The notes under the pieces: generated by a model
The model's input: the letters and a program-made list of their open reading frames with translations, nothing else
What the model was told of the DNA's origin: nothing
The model's database searches: none
Part shown: positions 17,127-24,228 of the stretch, one piece after another
Layout of the letters: every line of letters begins with the position of its first letter
How positions within the stretch are numbered: the first letter of the stretch is position 1
Made by a program: the position numbers and the translations under genes
NCBI GenBank assembly: GCA_963702955.1
Contig: OY969774.1
Location: forward strand, 806,001-870,000
Direction: 5' to 3'
Length of the DNA stretch: 64,000 nucleotides
Origin: VRUE01 sp963702955
GTDB lineage: Bacteria > Actinomycetota > Thermoleophilia > Solirubrobacterales > 70-9

Positions 17127-18045
17127 TCAGCCACACATCGCACGAGCAAGCATCTCGAACTCCTCGCGGGTGATGCTGCAGTTGCCGCGTCGAAGACTGT
17201 GGCCGCTCTTGTAGATCAGCTCGAGCGATACTCCCTGCACCACCGGAAGGTCGGCAACGAAGGCCGTCTCGGTGACGTAAGGCCATTGAGCAGAGCTGAG
17301 GACCGCCGTTTCTGGCCCCAAGATAGATGACGATCAAATCCTCCTTCTTGTATTTCGGTAGCGGCGCCGAATCGCTGATCCAGCCACGGTGCCACCAATC
17401 GGGGTTGCTCGGATCGTGGTAGGCGGACTTCAGCCAGTAACGACGCGAGTGGGCCGTCGCCTCGTCCTCGGCGAGAATCTGCTCAAGCTCGTCGGTCTGC
17501 GGCAGATCGACGGGCGGACCGTAGTCCGCAGGCTCGCCGGGGACCTTGCTGATGCGCTCCAACGCGTCGAATTTCTCAATAAGCCGTTTGGACACAGGGT
17601 CAGCATCGCTCCACCATCTGGCAAAGATCGCGGCCGCCTCGTTGATCTGTGCCCTGTCGAGGACCACCCCGAGCTCGGCATTGCCCCGCTCGGTGCTGCC
17701 AAGCCCAGCGTTGGTCAGATTGCCCGAACCGATCAATCCCCAGTTAGAGTCAACCACGCTCACCTTCGCATGGAGATTGCGTCTGCTGGCGATCTCGAAA
17801 CCGCCCTCCCGCAGAATTAGAAGTGCCTTTGGATCCAGCACCCCCACCTTGACGCTGCCGGGTACCAAAGCAGTCATCAGCCGCCGTTGGACCGCAGGCG
17901 ACTTCGCGACGGACTTCACTATGTGGGAGGCGATCGGTGCGGACAGATAAGGGCTCGCCAGCCAGATCCGCTCACTCGCGCCTTCAATCTGCCGTAACAA
18001 CTCGCCACGGGCAAAGGTGAGTAGGTCCCCAGGACTTGAGGGCAT
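17127..18045 (-). pseudogene. PLD-superfamily (HKD nuclease-like) protein, apparent frameshift
   Basis: The first 240 or so residues form a phospholipase-D-superfamily domain with one HxKx4D motif (H92, K94, D99 in LHAKVSVVD) and the following GSGN (107-110), as in Nuc-type nucleases that dimerise to build one active site. After IVIYLG the frame changes: a G4 run (C4 on the plus strand, 17316-17319) shifts the reading by one base. The natural continuation (PETAVLSSAQWPYVTETAFV...LARAMCG) lies in the next frame and ends at 17127. The unshifted frame instead runs into arginine-rich nonsense to 17074. Intact, it would be about 305 residues. Context (islet, DUF4160/DUF2442, tRNA repeat) is consistent with a mobile or defence-type cargo gene. 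Confidence 0.72.
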
Positions 18046-18223
18046 CGAATCCTAGAATGTACCACGACAAATAACGCTACCCGAAAAGACGGCCCAGCAA
18101 GGCCAGGCTTACCCGCCTGAGTTCGGTGGAGTCGAGGACCAGTTTCTGGACCAAATTTTGAGGCCGTTGCGGGAGGATTGAATTGTCTGCCCTTCCGTCT
18201 TGCTGCCCTGCGAAACTCAGACG

Positions 18224-18484
18224 GTGCCCCGAATCAGCAGCTTCTTCGGCATTGTGATCGAGATGTACTTCGGCGACCATCCTCCGCCGCATTTCCACGC
18301 CCGCTACAGCGGAGAATCGGCCAAGATCGAGATAGCGACGGGTGCGGTGCTGGCAGGATCCCTTTCCAATCGAGCGCTTCGACTCGTGCGAGAATGGGTC
18401 GAGCAACATCGGGGCGACCTCAAAGAAAATTGGGATCGAGCCGTCCACAACGACAAGCCAGAGCCGATCGAGCCATTGCAATGA
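18224..18484 (+). CDS. DUF4160 protein
   Basis: An 86-residue protein matching DUF4160: PRISSFFGIVIEMYFGDHPPPHFHARYSGE is the family hallmark, followed by ALRLVREWVEQHRGDLKENWDRA. The GTG at 18224 gives the family start; an upstream TTG (18200) is also in frame. Genes of this family are commonly paired with DUF2442 genes, as here (ATGA overlap), and the pair has been proposed to be a toxin-antitoxin-like module; biochemical proof is limited. The PPPHFH cluster could bind metal. Confidence 0.85.
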   Translation: MPRISSFFGIVIEMYFGDHPPPHFHARYSGESAKIEIATGAVLAGSLSNRALRLVREWVEQHRGDLKENWDRAVHNDKPEPIEPLQ

Positions 18485-18789
18485 GCGAAATCATCAACAT
18501 CACCGAGGTCGAGCCCCTTGATGGGTTCTGGATTCGCGCGACCTTCTCGGACGGGGCGATCAAGGAGATCGACCTAAGCGAGCTGATCTCAAGGGGGAGC
18601 GTCTTCGCACCGATCCGCGAACGCCGAGAGGTCTTCAACCAAGTGCACGTCAACCACGAGACTCGCACGATCGAGTGGCCGGGAGAGGTGGATCTTGATC
18701 CGGAGGTTCTCTACGGCCGTTTTGAACCGGCGTCCGGAGCGCGCATCGACCGACGGACGATTCGCGAGCCCGCGCACGCAACCGGCTGA
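18481..18789 (+). CDS. DUF2442 protein
   Basis: A 102-residue protein of the DUF2442 family: ITEVEPLDGFWIRATFSDG at the start, then DLSELISRGSVFAPIRE and EWPGEVDLDPEVLYGRFEP near the end. It overlaps DUF4160 by four bases. In such pairs DUF2442 is usually second and is suspected to be the partner or antidote. The stop lies 10 bp before a partial tRNA-Met copy, so the pair sits at the edge of the repeat-bounded segment. Confidence 0.85.
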   Translation: MSEIINITEVEPLDGFWIRATFSDGAIKEIDLSELISRGSVFAPIRERREVFNQVHVNHETRTIEWPGEVDLDPEVLYGRFEPASGARIDRRTIREPAHATG

Positions 18790-18798
18790 CCGCTCGCT

Positions 18799-18844
18799 CA
18801 TGGGGCGGGCAGGACTCGAACCTTCGACCGACGGATTATGAGTC
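18799..18844 (-). repeat. Partial tRNA-Met copy (3' part), left direct repeat
   Basis: A 46-bp segment matching the 3' part of the tRNA-Met at 19841-19914 (anticodon stem-loop, T arm, acceptor 3' strand) with one mismatch at 18810. It diverges just past the anticodon stem-loop. This is the typical outcome of site-specific integration at a tRNA 3' end, with the other copy at 19839-19884. Confidence 0.8.
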
Positions 18845-18900
18845 GCGCTGGAACCCGTCTATAGAGCCGAATCTGGCCCGTTAAGGGCCTATTCGACGGA

Positions 18901-19254
18901 CTACGCCGCGATTGGATGGCCGCCCGAGTCGCGGGCCTCGATATGAGCGCGAGGGGGAAGCTGCAAAGTGCCCTGGTCGAGGCGCTTGAAGCGAAGCAGG
19001 AGCGCTGCCGCAGCGCGCGACCAGCGTGCGAAGCCATGCGCCTGCTCAGGCTGGACGAGCAGCTCGTGTCCGTCGGGGTAGACAATCACGACGGGATCGC
19101 CGTCGAACAACGCGCGGGTCGCCATCTCCCCTTGATGGGGATTGTCGGCCGAGATGAAGTGCGCTCGATTGGGGTAGCGAGCGGCCATGTCTTCATCTTC
19201 GATACCAGCGAGGACCCTCTCAGTTGCGGGATCGATGTCGGCGTCGTGACTCAT
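18901..19254 (-). CDS. Small islet protein with a PDGHE motif (paralogue 1)
   Basis: A 117-residue soluble protein. Residues 10-65 (PATERVLAGIEDEDMAARYP, then HFISADNPHQGE, then PVVIVYPDGHELLV) match, piece by piece, a second protein encoded 270 bp away on the other strand (ANERLIEAVL..., TFIAADQEGF, PVAIFFPDGHEIVTA). The C-terminal 45 residues are basic and unique. The ATG at 19254 overlaps the stop of the upstream gene (ATGA), so it is the second gene of a two-gene operon. I do not recognise the family. Confidence 0.6.
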   Translation of the reverse strand: MSHDADIDPATERVLAGIEDEDMAARYPNRAHFISADNPHQGEMATRALFDGDPVVIVYPDGHELLVQPEQAHGFARWSRAAAALLLRFKRLDQGTLQLPPRAHIEARDSGGHPIAA

Positions 19255-19544
19255 GACTCTCGCCATTGTCTCACGATCTCCGGAGCCTCCGTCTTGGCTT
19301 TCTTGATTGCCGCCGCCATCGCCTCGTTGGAGGAGCTGAACTCAAGGATGGCCGGCGCCTTCTTTCCGCCAGCCCGCGTGTACTCGTGCTCGTGGTGCTC
19401 GTCAACCACATCGGCGTTGTCCCAAAGCCGCACGGTCGTCCACTCGCCGTCCTCGAGGCTCTCCAGATCTCTCGCTCTTTCGGGACCACAGACAGAGGCT
19501 TTCAAAACCTCCGGCGCGAAATGGGGCAATGAGCCCTCTACCAT
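19251..19544 (-). CDS. DUF7718-like small protein
   Basis: A 97-residue protein with the run GEWTTVRLWDNADVVDEHHEHEYT, followed by GGKKAPAILEF and AMAAAIKKAKTEAPEIVRQW. I associate this pattern with the DUF7718 family (recollection). The histidine/acidic cluster could bind metal. The start may be 19544 or 19568; the former is used. Its 5' end overlaps the 5' end of the plus-strand paralogue gene, so the two genes share a divergent promoter region within coding DNA. Confidence 0.6.
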   Translation of the reverse strand: MVEGSLPHFAPEVLKASVCGPERARDLESLEDGEWTTVRLWDNADVVDEHHEHEYTRAGGKKAPAILEFSSSNEAMAAAIKKAKTEAPEIVRQWRES

Positions 19545-19819
19545 CAAAGGTGATGAGAAGCACGCCATTGTTGATCAACCGCTGGAAACAAATCGCAGGA
19601 TCATGGAAGAGCTACAGCGCAGCAAATTCACTCGGGCCCGGAGAAGTCGCAAACGAGCGACTGATCGAAGCCGTGCTCGATCCTGATCGCTATCCCGAGG
19701 GAACCACCTTTATCGCCGCCGACCAGGAGGGCTTCAGCTCGATCCTCGCCGAAGCAGTGGCGGAGCACCGGCCAGTCGCAATTTTCTTCCCCGACGGTCA
19801 CGAGATCGTCACCGCCTGA
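19529..19819 (+). CDS. Small islet protein with a PDGHE motif (paralogue 2)
   Basis: Up to 96 residues; the protein-like part is the last 60 (ANERLIEAVLDPDRYPEG...FIAADQEGF...PVAIFFPDGHEIVTA), which resembles the minus-strand gene at 18901-19254. The first 35 residues (from ATG 19529 or ATG 19553) are antisense to the DUF7718-like gene and may not be translated as shown. The stop lies 20 bp before the right copy of the tRNA repeat. A duplicated domain inside a 1-kb repeat-bounded segment suggests cargo with a shared role, but no function is known. Confidence 0.5.
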   Translation: MSPLPSKVMRSTPLLINRWKQIAGSWKSYSAANSLGPGEVANERLIEAVLDPDRYPEGTTFIAADQEGFSSILAEAVAEHRPVAIFFPDGHEIVTA

Positions 19820-19838
19820 GTGCCCTTCTCCCTCGTCG

Positions 19839-19884
19839 CATGGGGCGGGAAGGACTCGAACCTTCGACCGACGGATTATGAGTC
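19839..19884 (-). repeat. Right direct repeat (inside tRNA-Met)
   Basis: The 46-bp partner of 18799-18844, forming the 3' part of the intact tRNA-Met plus two flanking bases. The spacing between copies is 1,040 bp. Confidence 0.8.
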
Positions 19885-19914
19885 CGCTGCTCTGACCAAC
19901 TGAGCTACCGCCCC
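19841..19914 (-). tRNA. tRNA-Met (anticodon CAT)
   Basis: A 74-nt cloverleaf: acceptor GGGGCGG pairs with CCGCCCC, the D arm is GCTC...GAGC, the anticodon arm is GCGGA-CTCATAA-TCCGT with anticodon CAT, and the T loop is TTCGAGT. CCA is not encoded. The anticodon-arm sequence is typical of elongator Met in actinobacteria; a lysidine-modified Ile-CAT tRNA is the alternative. Its 3' end is the apparent integration target for the adjacent segment. Confidence 0.92.
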
Positions 19915-19932
19915 GTGGGGCGAGGGTAGCGA

Positions 19933-20298
19933 TTAAGCGCTGAACAGCTGGGCTAGGGAGCGGCCTACGTCCGGGGGCTCTTCCTTGCCCTCGGCCGCCG
20001 CTGCGGCGCCGTCGGCTAGGGCCTTGGCGGCGTCGCCGATCTGGTGGGTGCGGCCACCGCGGAGGACGCCGGTCTTCTTCGCTTCGGAGAGGTCGGATTC
20101 CATCAGGCCCGCCAGCTCCGCCAGGCGGCGCAGGCCGACCGCACCGGCGGTGCCCTTGAGGGCGTGGGCCTCGGCCCGCAGGGTCTCGAAGTCTTCGGTC
20201 TCGGTGGCGAGGCCGGCCGCGATCACGTCGCAGCGTCGTTTCGCCTCCTCGGCGAAGGACTTCAGCAGCTCTGGATCCGGTGCGGTTTTCTCGCTCAT
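19933..20298 (-). CDS. Histidine phosphotransfer (Hpt) domain protein
   Basis: A 121-residue stand-alone Hpt protein. The phosphoacceptor motif is HALKGTAGAVGLRRL (HxxKG-type) near residue 46, in a four-helix bundle. It would relay phosphate between a hybrid sensor kinase and a response regulator, but neither is adjacent; a lone receiver domain is encoded at 49237-49620. Its ATG overlaps the stop of the thioredoxin-like lipoprotein gene (ATGA), an odd partnership because one is cytoplasmic and the other extracytoplasmic. A tail of about 45 residues rich in Ala and Asp follows the domain. Confidence 0.85.
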   Translation of the reverse strand: MSEKTAPDPELLKSFAEEAKRRCDVIAAGLATETEDFETLRAEAHALKGTAGAVGLRRLAELAGLMESDLSEAKKTGVLRGGRTHQIGDAAKALADGAAAAAEGKEEPPDVGRSLAQLFSA

Positions 20299-21383
20299 TC
20301 GCCAATCACATCCTTCACGACCCGGGTCATCTGGTCAATGCCGAATGCGCCCTGGATCACCGCCCGGATCGTTCCCTGGCGGTCGATCGCGAACAGCCAC
20401 GGCTCGCTCGGCAGGTGGAACGCCCGCACCTGCGAGCGCACGCCCTTGCTCGGATCGTTGTCCTTGTAGATCTCCATGTGGATGAACGCGGCCTTGTCGC
20501 CGTAGCGGTGTTTGACCTGCTCGGCCACGTCGACGACGGGGCCGCAGACCCGACTCTGGCAGAACTGGGGGGTCGCAAACAAGAGGAAGATCGGTTCCCT
20601 TCCCAGAGCTTCCGCGTAATCGACCCGATTCTGCGTGTCCGGCGGCACCCGCGTGGTGATCTTCGAGAGGTCGCCGTGGACGTCGGCCGCGGTCGGCGTG
20701 TGGATCAGCGGCGCCTTTTCGCCGACCTTCGGCACTTCTTCGAATTCGCCGACGGTGGCGCTCGGCAGCAGCGACGCCTTGGTTTCCCCGCCCTGCTTGA
20801 TCAGCGCCGCGATCCGCCACTCGCCGTTGCCGGTGAAGTCGATGTTCGTCGTGTAGACGGCGGTCGCCGCGTCGGGATCTTCGCTGGTCGTCTTGGCGCG
20901 GTATGCGGGCTCGGTGGCGAGGGTTTCGAGCGACGCCGGGAAGGGACCGACTGCCGGCTGTTCGAGCGCTTTGGCGCGGGCCTGCGCGAGGGCGCTCTTC
21001 TCGTGCTTGCCGCCCTTGCCCGCCGAACCGCCGCCCGCCCCCTTCGGCTTCGGGACCCTGGAGGCGTAGAGCGCGATTTCCGCGTCGTTGACCTGGGTGC
21101 GATCGCGTTCGAAGACGCCGACCGGATAGCGGTTCACCCCGGTGTGGAAGACCAGCGCCGCGGGCGAGACGACGAGTTCGGAGTGGCCGTCGGCCGTTTC
21201 CACGATTTCGCCCAGCGTCTTGCCTTCGGCGGCTGGGAAGGCGCTCTTCGGCGGCGCCGGGCGGTTGCCGGCCGCGGCCGACGTGGAGCCGGTCGAGTCG
21301 GAGCCGCCGCCGCAGCCGGCGACGAGCGCGGCGACCGCGAAGGCGCAGGCGAGAATGCTTGTGGCTCGGCGCTGGAGCATCAA
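20295..21383 (-). CDS. Thioredoxin-like lipoprotein
   Basis: A 362-residue lipoprotein. The signal peptide ends with lipobox ALVAGC (Cys at about 24), then a Gly/Ser linker. The C-terminal third is thioredoxin-like: IFLLFATPQFCQSRVCGPVV places two cysteines five apart (CxxxxC, the position of the redox CxxC), followed by FIHMEIYKDNDPSKGV and PWLFAIDRQGTI. The middle region (AALVFHTGVNRYPVGVFERD and the TTNIDFTGNGEW part) resembles an extracytoplasmic carrier or sensor domain. Probably an envelope thiol or copper-handling protein, akin to Sco/TlpA-like folds. Co-expressed with the Hpt gene by overlap. Confidence 0.8.
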   Translation of the reverse strand: MMLQRRATSILACAFAVAALVAGCGGGSDSTGSTSAAAGNRPAPPKSAFPAAEGKTLGEIVETADGHSELVVSPAALVFHTGVNRYPVGVFERDRTQVNDAEIALYASRVPKPKGAGGGSAGKGGKHEKSALAQARAKALEQPAVGPFPASLETLATEPAYRAKTTSEDPDAATAVYTTNIDFTGNGEWRIAALIKQGGETKASLLPSATVGEFEEVPKVGEKAPLIHTPTAADVHGDLSKITTRVPPDTQNRVDYAEALGREPIFLLFATPQFCQSRVCGPVVDVAEQVKHRYGDKAAFIHMEIYKDNDPSKGVRSQVRAFHLPSEPWLFAIDRQGTIRAVIQGAFGIDQMTRVVKDVIGE

Positions 21384-21452
21384 AGGGACCGCATGTTATT
21401 GGGCGACCGGTAGGCTGCGCGGCGGCGGAATTCGAGCACGGAGGAGAGAGCG

Positions 21453-22184
21453 TTGGCGGATCGAGCGGCACTGGTCACGGGGGGCTCCAGCGGGATCGGG
21501 CTGGCGATCGCCCGCACCCTGGGCGAAGAGGGATACGCGCTTACCGTCTCCGCCCGCCGGCCGGAGAAGCTCGACGCCGCAACCGCCGGCCTGCGCGACG
21601 ACGGGATCGAGGTGCAGAGCGTCGCCGCCGACATGAGCGAGGAGGAGGAAGTGGTCGGCGTCTTCGCCAAGCACCGCGAGGCCTACGGGCGGCTCGACGT
21701 GCTGGTCAACAACGCCGGGGTCGGGATCGGGGCGCCGATGGAGGAGATCCAGACCAAGTACCTCGACATGCAGCTCGCGGTCAACCTGCGAGCGCTGGTG
21801 ATCGGCACCCGCGAGGGGCTGCCGATGCTGCGCGAGGCGGGCGCCGAGCACGGCAAGGCGCTGATCGTCAACACCGCCTCGATCGCCGGCAAAGGCGGGC
21901 AGGCGTGGCTCTCCGTCTACGCCGCGACCAAGGGCGCGGTGATCAACTTCACCCAGTTAACCCATCGCGAGGCGGGCGGCTCGGGCGTGCAGTGCACGGC
22001 CCTGGCGCCGGGCTTCGTCAACACCGCGATGACCGAGTTCGCCAAGGGCCAGGTGCCGGCCGAGGAGATGATCCGGCCCGAGGACATCGGCGAGGCGATC
22101 CGCTTCCTGCTGCGTACCTCGCCCAACTGCCACGTGCCCGAGATCGTCTTCACGCGTCCGGGCGAGGGGCTCGATACTCCCTAG
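21453..22184 (+). CDS. Short-chain dehydrogenase/reductase
   Basis: A 243-residue classical SDR: cofactor motif TGGSSGIG at 10-17, NNAGVG at about 90, catalytic Ser in NTASIAGKG, and Tyr-x3-Lys in YAATKGAV. The TTG start is preceded by a strong GAGGAGAGA ribosome binding site. The first basic residues after the Rossmann loop (SARRPEKL) suggest NADP(H). Substrate unknown. It is followed one base later by the glycosyltransferase gene, suggesting a shared metabolic task. Confidence 0.9.
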   Translation: MADRAALVTGGSSGIGLAIARTLGEEGYALTVSARRPEKLDAATAGLRDDGIEVQSVAADMSEEEEVVGVFAKHREAYGRLDVLVNNAGVGIGAPMEEIQTKYLDMQLAVNLRALVIGTREGLPMLREAGAEHGKALIVNTASIAGKGGQAWLSVYAATKGAVINFTQLTHREAGGSGVQCTALAPGFVNTAMTEFAKGQVPAEEMIRPEDIGEAIRFLLRTSPNCHVPEIVFTRPGEGLDTP

Positions 22185-22185
22185 C

Positions 22186-23424
22186 ATGCGGTTCCTCGTC
22201 GCCGCCTTCGGCGACCCCGGCCACGTGTTTCCGGCGATCGCCCTGGGGCGGGCGCTCTCTGGGCGCGGGCACGAGGTGACGGTCGAGACCTGGGAGGAGC
22301 GACGGGCGGCGGTCGAGGGAGCCGGCCTGGGCTTCGCCGCGGCCGAGGAATACCGGATGTTCCCGCCGCCGGACCCCGACTCGGCGGAGGGCGCCCACGC
22401 GGCCGAGGCGGCGCGGGCGCTGCTGCCGCTGCTGGAGGAGATGCGGCCGCACGCGGTCGTCAGCGACATCCTCACCCTGGCCCCCGCACTCGCCGCCGAG
22501 GTCGCCGGCGTGCCGCGGGCGACCCTGATCCCCCACATCTACCCCGTGGTCGAGCCGGGGCTGCCGTTCTTCGCGGTCGGCCTGCGGCCGCCGCGCACGC
22601 CGTTCGGGCGGGGGGTGTGGCGGGCCGGGCAGCGGGCGCTGAACGTCGGGCTCGAGCAGGGACGCAACGACCTCAACAAGCAGCGGGCGAGGCTCGGCCT
22701 GGCCCCCACCGAGCGCTTCCACGGCGGGATCAGCCCCGATTTGGCGCTGGTCGCCACCTTTCCCCAGCTCGAGTACCCGCGGCGCTGGCCGGCCGGGGTC
22801 GAGGTGACGGGACCGTTGACGTTCGAGCTGCCGCATCCCGAGATCGAGCTGCCGCCTGACGATGAGCCGCTGGTCCTGATCGCGCCCAGCACCGCCCACG
22901 ACTCGGGCAACCAGCTGGTGCGGACCGCTTTGCGAGCGCTGGCCGGCGAGCCGGTGCGGGTAGTGGCGACCACCAACCGCGTCGTGCCGCAGAGCCCGAT
23001 CGAGGTTCCGCCGAACGCCAAGCTGGTCGACTGGCTCAGCTACAGCCAGCTGATGCCGGCCGCCTCGCTGGTGATCTCACACGGCGGCCACGGCACCGTC
23101 TGCCGCGCCCTCGCCGCCGGCACCCCGCTGCTGATCAGCCCCTTCGTCGGCGACATGAGCGAGACGGCGATGCGGGTCGACTGGGCCGGCGCCGGCCTCT
23201 CGCTCCCCTGGCGCCTCTGCCGCCCGGCACCGCTGCGCTGGGCCGCTCGCCGGATCCTCGGGGACGGCTCGTTCACCGCCAGAGCCGCTGAGCTCGGCGC
23301 CTGGGACAAGGCCCACGACGGTGCCGAGCGGGGCGCTGAGCTGGTCGAGCGGCTGGCCGGCTCAGGAAGTGACGCAAGCGAAAAGCTCCGGGGGTGGGAC
23401 TCGAACCCACAACCCTTCGGTTAA
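22186..23424 (+). CDS. UGT-like (GT1) glycosyltransferase
   Basis: A glycosyltransferase of about 400 residues in the MGT/UGT family. N-terminal GHVFPAIALGRALSGRGHEVTV, then in the C-terminal half the nucleotide-sugar-binding region SLVISHGGHGTVCRALAAGTPLLI with the conserved HGG-x-GT core. The open frame continues into the antisense strand of tRNA-Asn and ends at 23424, so the last 13 residues are templated by the tRNA gene. The natural C-terminus is uncertain. Likely glycosylates a lipid or secondary metabolite, possibly processed by the SDR encoded just upstream. Confidence 0.87.
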   Translation: MRFLVAAFGDPGHVFPAIALGRALSGRGHEVTVETWEERRAAVEGAGLGFAAAEEYRMFPPPDPDSAEGAHAAEAARALLPLLEEMRPHAVVSDILTLAPALAAEVAGVPRATLIPHIYPVVEPGLPFFAVGLRPPRTPFGRGVWRAGQRALNVGLEQGRNDLNKQRARLGLAPTERFHGGISPDLALVATFPQLEYPRRWPAGVEVTGPLTFELPHPEIELPPDDEPLVLIAPSTAHDSGNQLVRTALRALAGEPVRVVATTNRVVPQSPIEVPPNAKLVDWLSYSQLMPAASLVISHGGHGTVCRALAAGTPLLISPFVGDMSETAMRVDWAGAGLSLPWRLCRPAPLRWAARRILGDGSFTARAAELGAWDKAHDGAERGAELVERLAGSGSDASEKLRGWDSNPQPFG

Positions 23425-23459
23425 CGGCCGAATGCTCTTCCAAATTGAGCTACCCCGGA
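23386..23459 (-). tRNA. tRNA-Asn (anticodon GTT)
   Basis: A 74-nt cloverleaf: acceptor TCCGGGG with CCCCGGA, D arm GCTC...GAGC, anticodon arm TTCGG-CCGTTAA-CCGAA (anticodon GTT), T arm GTGGG-TTCGAGT-CCCAC. No encoded CCA. The 3' half overlaps the end of the plus-strand glycosyltransferase frame. The HTH/HNH gene lies 13 bp upstream of its 5' end. Confidence 0.93.
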
Positions 23460-23472
23460 TTAACACGTCGGG

Positions 23473-24183
23473 CTAATCCGAAGTGCCACCCCGGACAGCG
23501 ATCGACTCCCGGGACTTTACCGGCAGCTCAGCGATTCCCGCCTCGACCTCGGCATGGCAGTTACCGCAGAGCAGAATGCATTTCTTTGCCTCGGCCCTCG
23601 ACCGTGCGAGAGAGCGCGACTGCCCCTGGTGTCCAAGATGGAATGCCTTGGTGGTCGGGTCCAAATGATGGAAGTGGAGAGCCTCCTGGCAACGCGAGTA
23701 TTCACACAGCGCACATCGCCCACCGGCCTCTTCGACGAGTACGTGCTTGACGATCCGCCGACGCTTGGACACGGCTTCCGATCTACAGCGGACGCACCGG
23801 TAGTAGCCACGGCCCTCGAGCACGAACGAGGTCGGTCCGTGGTGTCGGCAAACCATCTCCGCTCTCTTGGGATCGCCCGGAGGGCGAGGGCGGCGGTGAC
23901 GGAAGGTGCGAAGTTCGTAGCGGCGCATCCAATGCCGAACCGTCGATGTACTCCGATCAAGTCGATCGGCGATCTCCCGTAGGGTCAAGCCCTCCTCGGC
24001 CAAAGCTTCGAGCGTCTGTCTATCCAGCGCTCCTTTTGGGGCGTGTCGGTCCGCGTTATGCGCCTCAAGGCCAAGTTGCTTCAGCCAGTAGCCGATGGTC
24101 AACGGGTGCTTGCCGACCCGCTTACCGATCGCCTCAAGTGACATTCCTTGCGCCAGACATCCCTCCAAGAAGCCCTTATCCAT
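23473..24183 (-). CDS. HTH / zinc-ribbon / HNH endonuclease-family protein
   Basis: A 236-residue protein. Two helix-turn-helix units come first (LEAIGKRVGKHPLTIGYWLKQLG at about 16-38 and LTLREIADRLDRSTSTVRHWMRRY at about 65-88). A zinc-ribbon stretch (CRHHG...CVRCRSE) follows. The C-terminal HNH domain has CALCEYSRCQEALHFHHLDP, then CILLCGNCHAEVE. This is the layout of small HNH proteins that recur in actinobacterial genomes, often near tRNAs, and may be homing-endonuclease-like. It sits between tRNA-Asn and dnaG, in codon use slightly less GC-biased than dnaG. Confidence 0.82.
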   Translation of the reverse strand: MDKGFLEGCLAQGMSLEAIGKRVGKHPLTIGYWLKQLGLEAHNADRHAPKGALDRQTLEALAEEGLTLREIADRLDRSTSTVRHWMRRYELRTFRHRRPRPPGDPKRAEMVCRHHGPTSFVLEGRGYYRCVRCRSEAVSKRRRIVKHVLVEEAGGRCALCEYSRCQEALHFHHLDPTTKAFHLGHQGQSRSLARSRAEAKKCILLCGNCHAEVEAGIAELPVKSRESIAVRGGTSD

Positions 24184-24228
24184 GGAGATATATTGTCATC
24201 AACCTCGGACAGAAAGCTGCGCCTCTGG

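Noticed and set aside
18060..18190. A plus-strand frame ending PPEFGGVEDQFLDQILRPLRED before DUF4160
   Set aside because: It is protein-like but has no start codon or upstream extension and is only about 45 codons long; too weak to call.
23394..23750. A plus-strand frame beginning MGLEPTTLRL across tRNA-Asn
   Set aside because: A known artefact produced by reading antisense through tRNA genes.
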